Source: Buchnera aphidicola (Chaetogeoica yunlongensis)
GTDB lineage: Bacteria > Pseudomonadota > Gammaproteobacteria > Enterobacterales > Enterobacteriaceae
Length of the DNA: 64,000 nucleotides
Direction: 5' to 3'
Assembly (NCBI GenBank): GCA_039829965.1
Contig: CP139909.1
Coordinates: 124,001-188,000 of the forward strand
A program made the translations under genes and the position numbers. Shown here piece after piece: positions 25,458-33,713 of this stretch; position 1 is the stretch's first letter; each line of letters begins with the position of its first letter. Below the pieces are notes generated by a model, which saw only the letters and a program-made list of their open reading frames with translations, searched no databases and had not been told where the DNA came from.

Positions 25458-28270
25458 TATAAAAATTTACGTATTTCACCTGGTCCAATTGTATTTAAAA
25501 TGCAACGTGTACAAAGTTCAGAGTTTTGTGCTGTTTTTAGTGTAGATATTATATGCCAACATCTTGGACATTTGTTTCCGTGCATTTTTTTTATGTGTAT
25601 GTTAAAATTTTTTAAAATATTATTTGATAAGGTATGATGTACAGATTTTTTAAATTTTTTTATTTTTACTTCAGAAACTATAAATAAAAATTTTAATTCG
25701 TTCTCAAGTAATTTTAAATTATATTCTGTTTGATTATCTACGTATAGTACAATAGATGCATCTAGAGAATTTCCTAGTATTTTGTTTTTTCTAGCTTCTT
25801 CTAGTGCTTTATTTACTTCATTTTTAATAGTTAATAGTTGATTCCAATAGTCATCATTCATTGTTTCTAAATTACTTATGTGAAATAGATCATTAGACCA
25901 TTTTTCTAGAAATACAGAGTCGTTTTTATTTTTTGGTAGATGACTCCATATTTCATCAGCAGTGAATGATAAGATGGGAGCAATCCATTTTATAAAAGCA
26001 TTTAAAATTAAATACATAGCGGTTTGACAACTTCTTCTAGATATACTATTAGATTTTGTAGTATATTGTCTATCTTTTATTATTTCTAAATAGAAAGATC
26101 CCATATTTATAGAGCAAAAGTTCATTATATATTTTACAATTTCGTGAAATTCGTATTTTTTATAGCAGCTAATTATTTTTTTTTGAATATATAATGTTTG
26201 ACTTATGGCCCATTTATCTATTTTGATCATTTTATGTGATGGAATACAGTTTTTTTTTGGATTGAATTCGTGTAAATTAGCTAAAAGAAATCTAGCAGTA
26301 TTTCTAATTCTTCGATAGTAATCAGAGATGTGTGCTAATGTATTTTTAGAAATTGACATTTCTTTAGAGTAATTTGTTGAAGCTGTCCATAACCTTAATA
26401 TGTCAGCGCCTAATGTATTTACGATATCTGTAGGATTGATTGTGTTTCCAATAGATTTTGACATTTTTTTTCTGTACTCATCTACTACAAATCCGTGGGT
26501 AATTACGGTTTTATAAGGTGTTTGATTGTTTGTTGCCGTAGAAATAATTAGAGATGACATAAACCAACCTCTATGCTGATCCAATCCTTCTATACAAATA
26601 TCAGATATATCGTTTTTTTGTTTTATTTTATTGTATATATTTGATATTTTTATAGACCCAGATTCAAACCAAACATCAATTACATCTTCTATTTTTTTGT
26701 ATTCAGAATGATTTTTTCCTAATAATGATTTTTTATCAATGTCAAACCATGATTGAATTCCATGGTTTTCTATATTTTGAATAATTTTTTTAGAAAATTT
26801 TGAAGTATTTGGATGAAATTTTCCTGTTTTTTTATGAATAAAAAGTGGAATAGGTACTCCCCATATTCTTTGTCTTGAAATGCACCAATCAGGTCTACAT
26901 GTGATCATATCTATCATTTTTTTTTTGCTCCATTTAGGGATCCATGCTACTGTTTGGATATATTCTATACAACGTTGTCTTAAATTTTTATGATTAATGT
27001 TAATAAATAATTGTTGAGTTGCACGGGAAATTATAGGAGTTTTATGTCTCCAACAGTAAGGATAATTATGGATAAATTTTTCATTATTTAGTAGTGAATT
27101 ATTATTTTTTAACAATTCTAAAATTATTGGAATGGAATTGAATATATTTATTCCATTTAATTTAGGGTGAATGTGTTTTTTAAAATTACCTTTTCCATCA
27201 ATTGTTTTTTCGAAGTTAATATTGTTTTTTTTACAAATATAATAATCATCATGACCAAATTCAGGAGCGGTATGAACTGCTCCTGTTCCTAAATTTTGAG
27301 TTACATGTTCACCTAGTATAGTTGGAATATGGATATTTAAAAATGGATGTAAAAATTTTGTATTAAGAAGTTTTTCTCCTGAAATTGTATATAATATTTT
27401 CCATTGTTTAATTCCTATTTTTTTAATGGTATTATGTACAAGATTTTGTGATATTATTAATATACAATTTTCTATATCAATTAATTGATACTGTAAATTA
27501 GGATGAATTGCAATAGCTTTACATGCAGGTATAGTCCATGGTGTGGTAGTCCAGATAGTTAAATATATTTCTTTATTTAAAGAATTTATGTTAAATGATT
27601 TTAGTATAATGTTTTTATTGATGAGTTTTAGTTTTATTATTATTGAAATAGATGATTTTTTTTGATATTCCACTTCGGCTTCTGCTAGTGATGATTGACA
27701 GTTAATGCACCAATGAACAGGTTTAAAATCTTTGTATATATATCCTAGTTCTACCATTTTTATTAACGATTTAACAATGTTAGCTTCATTTTTTTGGTTC
27801 ATGGTTAAATATGAATTTTCCCAATCTCCGAATATTCCTAGTCGTATAAAGTCTGATTTTTGAAGATTGACTTGTTTTAGGGCATATTTTCTGCATTCAT
27901 CTCTAAAATTTTTTTTTGTAAATTCTTGATTAACATATTTATTTTTTTTTTCTATTTGATGTTCAATAGGTAGTCCATGGCAATCCCAAGACGGTGTATA
28001 ATATATATTATATCCTGATAGAGATTTATATTTAATAATAATATCTTTTAGAATTTTATTAACTGCATGTCCAATATGAATATTTCCATTTGCGTATGGA
28101 GGTCCATCATTTAAAAAAAAATTTTTTTTATGCGCTTTATTTTGATTTATTAAAAAATAAATTTTATTTTCATTCCATTTTTTTAAAATAGATAGTTCTT
28201 TTTTTGGTAAATTGGCTTTCATAGAAAATTTTGTTTTTGGTAGATTTAATGTTTCTTTATAGTTTGTCAT
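25457..28270 (-). CDS. ileS: Isoleucyl-tRNA synthetase
   Basis: This class Ia synthetase charges tRNA-Ile; 937 residues (938 in E. coli). The HIGH motif is in PYANGNIHIGH near 60 and the KMSKS motif in KKMSKSIGNT near 600. The C-terminal zinc motif CPRCWH...CTRC is intact near 900-920. The CP1 editing domain looks functional: the Thr-rich WTTTPWTIPA peptide near 240 and GAVHTAPEFGHDDY near 330 with its key Asp are kept, although the Asn after IPA is Cys. This contrasts with ThrRS and PheRS in this window. ribF, normally upstream, is missing. Confidence 0.96.
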   Translation of the reverse strand: MTNYKETLNLPKTKFSMKANLPKKELSILKKWNENKIYFLINQNKAHKKNFFLNDGPPYANGNIHIGHAVNKILKDIIIKYKSLSGYNIYYTPSWDCHGLPIEHQIEKKNKYVNQEFTKKNFRDECRKYALKQVNLQKSDFIRLGIFGDWENSYLTMNQKNEANIVKSLIKMVELGYIYKDFKPVHWCINCQSSLAEAEVEYQKKSSISIIIKLKLINKNIILKSFNINSLNKEIYLTIWTTTPWTIPACKAIAIHPNLQYQLIDIENCILIISQNLVHNTIKKIGIKQWKILYTISGEKLLNTKFLHPFLNIHIPTILGEHVTQNLGTGAVHTAPEFGHDDYYICKKNNINFEKTIDGKGNFKKHIHPKLNGINIFNSIPIILELLKNNNSLLNNEKFIHNYPYCWRHKTPIISRATQQLFININHKNLRQRCIEYIQTVAWIPKWSKKKMIDMITCRPDWCISRQRIWGVPIPLFIHKKTGKFHPNTSKFSKKIIQNIENHGIQSWFDIDKKSLLGKNHSEYKKIEDVIDVWFESGSIKISNIYNKIKQKNDISDICIEGLDQHRGWFMSSLIISTATNNQTPYKTVITHGFVVDEYRKKMSKSIGNTINPTDIVNTLGADILRLWTASTNYSKEMSISKNTLAHISDYYRRIRNTARFLLANLHEFNPKKNCIPSHKMIKIDKWAISQTLYIQKKIISCYKKYEFHEIVKYIMNFCSINMGSFYLEIIKDRQYTTKSNSISRRSCQTAMYLILNAFIKWIAPILSFTADEIWSHLPKNKNDSVFLEKWSNDLFHISNLETMNDDYWNQLLTIKNEVNKALEEARKNKILGNSLDASIVLYVDNQTEYNLKLLENELKFLFIVSEVKIKKFKKSVHHTLSNNILKNFNIHIKKMHGNKCPRCWHIISTLKTAQNSELCTRCILNTIGPGEIRKFL

Positions 28271-28729
28271 TTTATTTATCGCTTAAATGTAGATTTTAAT
28301 ATTTAATGAATTTTAGTATATCTAATGTTTTAAGTACTTTGAAGTGAATATTAAAAGGTTTTTTATTTTTTTAAATTTAAAAATATTTTTCAATTTTAGT
28401 GAGTTAATATTTAAATTTAATAAAAATAGCAAAAATTATTCTATTATTATTTTTATTTTTAAAAGAAATTTTTTATTTTTAGGATTAATTTTTTAGAATT
28501 GTGTATTGTATTTTTAACAATTTTTAATAGATTTATAATTTAGCATTCATTTGATTAAGATAATAAAACTTATGTAATTAGTATTTTTTAATTGAACATA
28601 ATAATGTATATTTTTAAAATTAATTTAATATGGCTAGTTTTTTTGAAATTAGTGTGTATTTTTTAATTTTTAAATTATAAAAATATTTTTTAAAATGAAT
28701 ATTTTTTTTATTTTGAACGGAAATTTATT
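28271..28729. other. Intergenic region where ribF would lie, ileS-rpsT
   Basis: This 459-base divergent spacer separates ileS (minus) and rpsT (plus). In E. coli and in Buchnera genomes that keep it, ribF lies here. No part of FAD synthetase/riboflavin kinase is recognisable; the spacer is A/T runs without tRNA or hairpin. It should contain promoters for both flanking genes. Confidence 0.55.
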
Positions 28730-28993
28730 ATGGCAAATATAAAATCATCTAAAAAAGATGCATTGAGATCAAAAAGTAAGAGATGTTTTAACGCAAGTAG
28801 AAAATCTATGATTAGAACGTTTATAAAACGAGTTAAAATAGCAATATCATCTGGTGATAAATCTAAATCTGAATTAGAATTTAGCAAAATGCAACCTATT
28901 TTGGATAGATATGCTACCAAGGGTTTAATTCATAAAAATAAAGCAGCTAGACATAAATCTATTTTAAAACGTAAAATTAATAATTTAAATTGA
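28730..28993 (+). CDS. rpsT: 30S ribosomal protein S20
   Basis: S20 has 87 residues, the same as in E. coli. It is very basic and helical, starting MANIKSSKKDALRSKSKRC and containing SMIRTFIKRVKIAI and KGLIHKNKAARHKSIL, the family signature. GGAAAT precedes the ATG. Convergent with dnaJ. Confidence 0.96.
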   Translation: MANIKSSKKDALRSKSKRCFNASRKSMIRTFIKRVKIAISSGDKSKSELEFSKMQPILDRYATKGLIHKNKAARHKSILKRKINNLN

Positions 28994-29028
28994 TATAAGA
29001 GCATATTTATTATATTTTATTTATTTAT

Positions 29029-29056
29029 TTGCTTCCATATTTTTTTATGGAAGCAA
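29029..29056. terminator. Hairpin between convergent rpsT and dnaJ
   Basis: TTGCTTCCAT (29029-29038) pairs with ATGGAAGCAA (29047-29056), a perfect 10-bp stem with an 8-base loop. It sits 35 bases after the rpsT stop and 10 bases past the dnaJ stop, so it lies at the 3' end of both transcripts. No strict T run follows on either strand, so it may act as a weak bidirectional terminator or as an mRNA 3'-end stabiliser. Confidence 0.6.
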
Positions 29057-29066
29057 TGTTAAACAT

Positions 29067-30221
29067 TCATGTTGTTAGATCATCAAAAAATTTTTTTACA
29101 CCGTCAAAAAATCTTTTTGATTTAGGCCTATTTTCTTCATCTTTACATTTATTGAAGTTTTCTTCAAGTTTGTGTAAGAGATTTTTTTGTTGTGTATTTA
29201 AATTTACAGGAGTTTCTACTATAATTCGGCAAAGTAAGTCTCCTTGTCTACTATTTCTAATTGATTTTACTCCTTTTCCTCGTATTCTTAGTAATTTTCC
29301 TGATTGTGTTTCAGGTGGAATTTTTAATTTAACTTTTTTATCTAGTGTTGGAACTTCGATTTCTCCTCCAAGTGTTGCCATGAAAAAGCTTATTGGTATT
29401 TCACAATGTAAATTATTTTCATTGCGTTCAAAAATAGAATGTGGTTTTACGTTAATTTTAATATATAAATCTCCTGATGGAGCTCCGTATGTTCCGACTT
29501 CTCCTTCTTGATTTAAGCGAATTTTATCGTTTGTATCTATACCAGGAGGAATATTAATAGATAATTTTTTTGGTTGTTCTGTTCTTCCATGACCTTTACA
29601 ATTTCGACATGGTGAGGTAATAAAATTACCCTTTCCTCGGCATTGAGGACAGGTTTGTTGTACAGTAAAAAAACCTTTTCTCATTTGTACTTGTCCATGA
29701 CCTCTACATGTTGGACAAGTTTGAGGTTGTTCTCTTGATTGTGTACCATAACCATGACATATAGGACATTTTTGGAGGACGGGGATGTTTATTTTTTTTA
29801 TTGTGCCTTTAACAGCTTCTTCTAGAGTTATAGTCATATTATAACTTAAATCTGATCCTTTTTGTTTAGAGTTTTTTTTTCTATTACCTCCAAAAATATC
29901 TCCAAAGACATCTCCAAAAATATCACTGAAATCAGATGTACTACTAAAGCTGTGTGTAAACGTATTACTATCACTATAATTTCCTGTATTTCCTTGTTCA
30001 AATGCTGCATGTCCGTATTGATCGTAAGCAGATCTTTTATCTTTATCTGTTAAAATTTCATATGCTGATTTTATTTTTTTAAATTTTTCTTCTGAATTTT
30101 TATTGCCTTGATTTCTATCTGGATGATATTTCATAGCGAGTTTTTTATATGCTCGTTTTATTTCTCGTTCGCTTGCTGATTGTTCAACTCCTAAAATTTG
30201 GTAATAGTCTTGTTTGGACAT
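29067..30221 (-). CDS. dnaJ: Chaperone DnaJ (Hsp40)
   Basis: DnaJ is the co-chaperone that stimulates DnaK ATPase and delivers substrates. It has 384 residues (376 in E. coli). The J-domain occupies residues 1-70 with the HPD tripeptide in KYHPDRNQ. A Ser-rich, Gly-poor version of the G/F linker follows (about 75-120). Four CxxCxGxG zinc repeats lie at about 150-215 (CPICHGYG, CPTCRGHG, CPQCRGKG, CRNCKGHG). The client-binding C-terminal domains follow. It is downstream of dnaK across a 120-base spacer with a hairpin. Confidence 0.96.
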   Translation of the reverse strand: MSKQDYYQILGVEQSASEREIKRAYKKLAMKYHPDRNQGNKNSEEKFKKIKSAYEILTDKDKRSAYDQYGHAAFEQGNTGNYSDSNTFTHSFSSTSDFSDIFGDVFGDIFGGNRKKNSKQKGSDLSYNMTITLEEAVKGTIKKINIPVLQKCPICHGYGTQSREQPQTCPTCRGHGQVQMRKGFFTVQQTCPQCRGKGNFITSPCRNCKGHGRTEQPKKLSINIPPGIDTNDKIRLNQEGEVGTYGAPSGDLYIKINVKPHSIFERNENNLHCEIPISFFMATLGGEIEVPTLDKKVKLKIPPETQSGKLLRIRGKGVKSIRNSRQGDLLCRIIVETPVNLNTQQKNLLHKLEENFNKCKDEENRPKSKRFFDGVKKFFDDLTT

Positions 30222-30248
30222 TATTGTTTCCTGATCTTATATGTACAT

Positions 30249-30277
30249 CACGAGCATGAATTTTATTTATGCTCGTG
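30249..30277 (-). promoter_or_regulatory. GC-containing hairpin between dnaK and dnaJ
   Basis: CACGAGCAT (30249-30257) pairs perfectly with ATGCTCGTG (30269-30277) around an 11-base loop, with ATCA/TGAT pairing possible beyond a bulge. It is in the 120-base dnaK-dnaJ spacer. No T run follows in the dnaK-to-dnaJ direction, so it is more likely an mRNA processing or 3'-protection element than a full terminator. Confidence 0.55.
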
Positions 30278-30341
30278 TGATCTTACTTGATATACTTTTA
30301 TTTCTTTATTATTTCGCATGAATTTATTTATTGTATACTAT

Positions 30342-32261
30342 TTATTTTTTTTTATCTTTTACTTCTTCGAATTCAGCATCGACTACGTTATCTTCAGATT
30401 TTTGTGATGAGTTTTTATTTTTAATGTCATCAGTGTCTGATTTAGGTTGATTTTTATTATTTTCAACAAGTTTAGTTGAGATGGTTATTACTTCTTGTAT
30501 ATTTTTTTCTATTTCAGCTTTGTTTTCTCCTTTTAAGGAATTATCTAGCTTGCTAAGTGCTGAAATAATTTGTTCTTTGTCTGTTTGATTAATTTTTGAT
30601 TCTAAATCTTTTAGTTGTTTTTTAGTACTATGAGATATTTGATCTCCTTGGTTTCTTATTTTCACTAATTCTTCAAATTTTAGATCAGATTCAGAATTTT
30701 CTTCGGCATCTGAAATCATTTTTTTTATTTCAGTTTCACTTAATCCAGAAGAGGCTTTAATTGTTATTTTTTGTTCTTTTCCTGTGTTTTTATCTTTTGC
30801 TGAAACATGTAAAATACCATCAGTATCAATATCAAATGTTACTTCTATTTGTGATGTACCTCTTGGAGCTGGTTGAATTCCATCTAAATTGAATTGTCCT
30901 AGTGATTTGTTATTGTTAGCTCTTTTTCTTTCTCCTTGTAATACATGTATAGTCACTGCAGTTTGATTATCTTCGGCAGTAGAGAATATTTGACTATGTT
31001 TTGTTGGTACTGTTGTATTTTTGCTAATTAAAGTAGTCATTACTCCACCCATAGTTTCGATTCCTAATGATAATGGAGTGACATCTAATAATAGTACGTC
31101 TTTTACTTCTCCGGATAATACTCCTCCTTGTACAGCAGCTCCTACAGCAACTGCTTCATCTGGATTTATATCTTTTCTAGGTTCTTTGTTAAAAAATTCA
31201 GCTACTTTTTTTTGTACCATAGGCATTCTAGTTTGTCCGCCGACTAATATTACATCGTTAATATCAGAAGTGGATAATTTTGCATCTTTTAAAGCGGTTT
31301 TTAGTGGTTCTATGGAACGTACGATTAAATCTTCTACTAATGATTCTAATTTAGATCTAGTTACTTTTATATTCAAGTGTTTTGGGCCACTAGCATCAGC
31401 GGTTATATATGGAAGATTGACATCTGTTTGTTGAGTAGATGAAAGCTCTATTTTTGCTTTTTCTGCTGCTTCTTTTAATCTTTGCATGGCTAATGGATCA
31501 TTTCTTAAATCTGTTCCTTGATCTTTTTTAAAATCTTTTACAAGATAGTTAATTAATCTATTATCGAAATCTTCACCTCCCAAATGTGTATCTCCATTTG
31601 TAGCCAATACTTCAAAAGTTTTTTCTTTGTCTACGTCGTCTATTTCAATGATTGAAATATCAAAAGTACCTCCACCTAAGTCATAAACAGCTATAGTTTT
31701 ATTTCCTTGACCTTTGTCTAATCCATAAGCTAATGCGGCTGCAGTTGGTTCGTTAATAATTCTTTTTACTTCTAAGCCAGCAATTCTTCCTGCATCTTTA
31801 GTAGCTTGTCTTTGAGCATCATTGAAATATGCAGGTACTGTTATTACTGCTTCTTTTACTGGTTCTCCAAGATAATCTTCTGCAGTTTTTTTCATTTTTT
31901 TTAGAACTTCTGCAGAAATTTGTGGTGGTGCTAATTTTTTGTTTTTAATATCGATCCATGCATCCCCATTTTCGGATTGAACTATTTTGTATGGCATAAT
32001 TTTTATGTCACGTTGAACTTCATTATCAGTAAATTTTCTTCCAATGAGTCGTTTAATAGCGAATAAAGTATTTTTAGGGTTTGTTATAGATTGTCGTTTT
32101 GCAGATTTCCCCACTAATATTTCATTTTCGTTAGTGTATGCGATAATTGATGGAGTTGTTCTATCTCCTTCAGAATTTTCTAATACACGAGCTTCGTTTT
32201 TATCCATTATAGCAATACATGAATTAGTTGTTCCTAAATCGATTCCAATAATTTTGCTCAT
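30342..32261 (-). CDS. dnaK: Chaperone DnaK (Hsp70)
   Basis: DnaK is the main Hsp70; 639 residues (638 in E. coli). The nucleotide-binding domain (1-385) shows GIDLGTTNSCIA, PAYFNDAQRQATKDAGRIAGL, YDLGGGTFDISI and VILVGGQTRMP. The substrate-binding domain and helical lid follow, ending in the EEVKDKKK-type tail. Codon and sequence conservation are high. Endosymbionts express chaperones heavily, thought to buffer slightly deleterious mutations. A sigma32-type promoter is visible upstream. Confidence 0.98.
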   Translation of the reverse strand: MSKIIGIDLGTTNSCIAIMDKNEARVLENSEGDRTTPSIIAYTNENEILVGKSAKRQSITNPKNTLFAIKRLIGRKFTDNEVQRDIKIMPYKIVQSENGDAWIDIKNKKLAPPQISAEVLKKMKKTAEDYLGEPVKEAVITVPAYFNDAQRQATKDAGRIAGLEVKRIINEPTAAALAYGLDKGQGNKTIAVYDLGGGTFDISIIEIDDVDKEKTFEVLATNGDTHLGGEDFDNRLINYLVKDFKKDQGTDLRNDPLAMQRLKEAAEKAKIELSSTQQTDVNLPYITADASGPKHLNIKVTRSKLESLVEDLIVRSIEPLKTALKDAKLSTSDINDVILVGGQTRMPMVQKKVAEFFNKEPRKDINPDEAVAVGAAVQGGVLSGEVKDVLLLDVTPLSLGIETMGGVMTTLISKNTTVPTKHSQIFSTAEDNQTAVTIHVLQGERKRANNNKSLGQFNLDGIQPAPRGTSQIEVTFDIDTDGILHVSAKDKNTGKEQKITIKASSGLSETEIKKMISDAEENSESDLKFEELVKIRNQGDQISHSTKKQLKDLESKINQTDKEQIISALSKLDNSLKGENKAEIEKNIQEVITISTKLVENNKNQPKSDTDDIKNKNSSQKSEDNVVDAEFEEVKDKKK

Positions 32262-32348
32262 TTATTTCTCCGTTTTTTATATTTTTAGTTAGTTAATTTT
32301 ATTCATATCAGTTTTTATTTTTAATGAAATATATTTCTGAATAATAAA

Positions 32349-32377
32349 TAGATGGGGTCTTTTTTTTAATCATCAAG
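32349..32377 (-). promoter_or_regulatory. Heat-shock (sigma32-type) promoter of dnaK
   Basis: Read on the minus strand, CTTGATG (32371-32377) is a -35 box and CCCCATCTA (32349-32357) a perfect sigma32 -10 box (CCCCATnTA), separated by 13 bases, within the spacing used by RpoH in E. coli. It lies about 90 bases upstream of the dnaK start. A CCCC run is very unusual in the surrounding A/T spacer. It implies that rpoH is retained elsewhere. Confidence 0.82.
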
Positions 32378-32529
32378 GTTGAAACAAAAAAAATTCATAT
32401 ATATTACTTAATAATCGGATATTTAAGTATTATAGATATTATGTGCTTTTATGATTACAGTAGGAAAATATTATAAATTAGTTTATTATGTTTGAATATA
32501 GTAAATTATTTAAAAAGATTTGATTAATT

Positions 32530-32925
32530 ATGTCAAAATATAGTTTTGAGGCTCAATTTTGGGCTTTTTTTATGTTTTTAATTGTGTCTATTGGGGTTTG
32601 TTGTTGCATGTTATTTTTTAGTTGGATATTAGGCGGTAAGTCAAGATCCAGAAATAAACATACGCCATTTGAATCTGGAATAGTACCAACTAATAATATT
32701 GATATATATTGTTCAGTTAAATTTTATTTAGTAGCTATTTATTTTGTATTATTCGACATTGAAGCTTTATATTTATATTTATGGTCAGTAAGTGTTGTAG
32801 AATGTGGATGGATAGGCTTTTTTGAAATAATTGTTTTTATCTTATTTTTATTATCGGGATTAATATATTTAGTTTCTTCTGATTCTTTGAATTGGAAGTC
32901 TAAAAACAAAACTCGTATTACATGA
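32530..32925 (+). CDS. nuoA: NADH-quinone oxidoreductase subunit A
   Basis: NuoA is a small membrane subunit of complex I at the quinone-site interface. It has 131 residues with three hydrophobic helices. FESGIVPTNN marks the loop after TM1, and KFYLVAIYFVLFDIEALYLY is the family's most conserved segment, with its acidic residues. It is first of the 13-gene nuo operon; nuoB follows after 30 bases. It is divergent from dnaK, so the 268-base spacer holds both promoters; I cannot pinpoint the nuo one. Confidence 0.95.
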   Translation: MSKYSFEAQFWAFFMFLIVSIGVCCCMLFFSWILGGKSRSRNKHTPFESGIVPTNNIDIYCSVKFYLVAIYFVLFDIEALYLYLWSVSVVECGWIGFFEIIVFILFLLSGLIYLVSSDSLNWKSKNKTRIT

Positions 32926-32955
32926 ATTTTATTTATTATTGGATGATTTAAACAT

Positions 32956-33630
32956 ATGAAATATACTTTAACACGTATAAATGTTATTGATAATGATCAA
33001 AATTATCCTTGTGAAGAAAAAGTTGAAGTGCAAGATCCTATTCAAGAGTATATTAGGAAGAATGTTTTTATGGGAAAATTGAGCAAATTTATGCATAATT
33101 TAGTAAATTGGGGAAGAAAGAACTCTCTTTGGCCATATAATTTTGGTTTATCTTGTTGTTATGTAGAAATGGCTACTTCTTTTACTGCTATTCATGATGT
33201 ATCTAGATTTGGATCTGAAGTTTTACGTGCTTCTCCTCGACAAGCTGATTTTATGGTTATAGCCGGAACTCCATTTATTAAAATGGTTCCCATAATTCAA
33301 CGTTTATATGATCAAATGTTAGAACCTAAATGGGTTATTTCTATGGGTTCATGCGCTAATTCTGGAGGTATGTATGATATTTATTCAGTAGTTCAAGGTG
33401 TAGATAAATTTCTTCCAGTAGATGTTTATATTCCTGGTTGTCCTCCTAGACCAGAAGCTTATATACATGGTTTGATGTTATTACAAAAATCTATTTCAAA
33501 AGAAAGGCGCCCTTTGTCATGGATTATAGGTGAACAAGGTGTGTATCGAGCAAACGTTTCTTCTCAAAAAAGAGTTTTGAGAAAAAAACGTGATTTAGTT
33601 AGCAATAGTAATATTATTGATAAATCTTAA
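32956..33630 (+). CDS. nuoB: NADH-quinone oxidoreductase subunit B
   Basis: NuoB carries the terminal [4Fe-4S] cluster N2 that reduces quinone. It has 224 residues (220 in E. coli). The cluster ligands are visible: the tandem Cys in LSCCYVEMA, Cys in GSCANSGGMYD and Cys in PGCPPRPEA. The core (residues 35-195) is very conserved, with diverged ends. Confidence 0.97.
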   Translation: MKYTLTRINVIDNDQNYPCEEKVEVQDPIQEYIRKNVFMGKLSKFMHNLVNWGRKNSLWPYNFGLSCCYVEMATSFTAIHDVSRFGSEVLRASPRQADFMVIAGTPFIKMVPIIQRLYDQMLEPKWVISMGSCANSGGMYDIYSVVQGVDKFLPVDVYIPGCPPRPEAYIHGLMLLQKSISKERRPLSWIIGEQGVYRANVSSQKRVLRKKRDLVSNSNIIDKS

Positions 33631-33713
33631 AATAGTATTTCAGTTAAAATTTTTTTATAAGATATTTTTAATTGAAATTTAAAATATGTTTTATATGAGA
33701 TAATAAGTCATTT

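Noticed and set aside
26900..27600. Possible loss of IleRS editing (Asn to Cys after WTIPA)
   Set aside because: The Thr-rich peptide and HTAP...DD segment are intact, so one substitution is not enough to call the editing site dead.
29029..29511. 160-codon frame antisense to dnaJ
   Set aside because: It mirrors conserved dnaJ codons; the dnaJ protein is unmistakable on the other strand.
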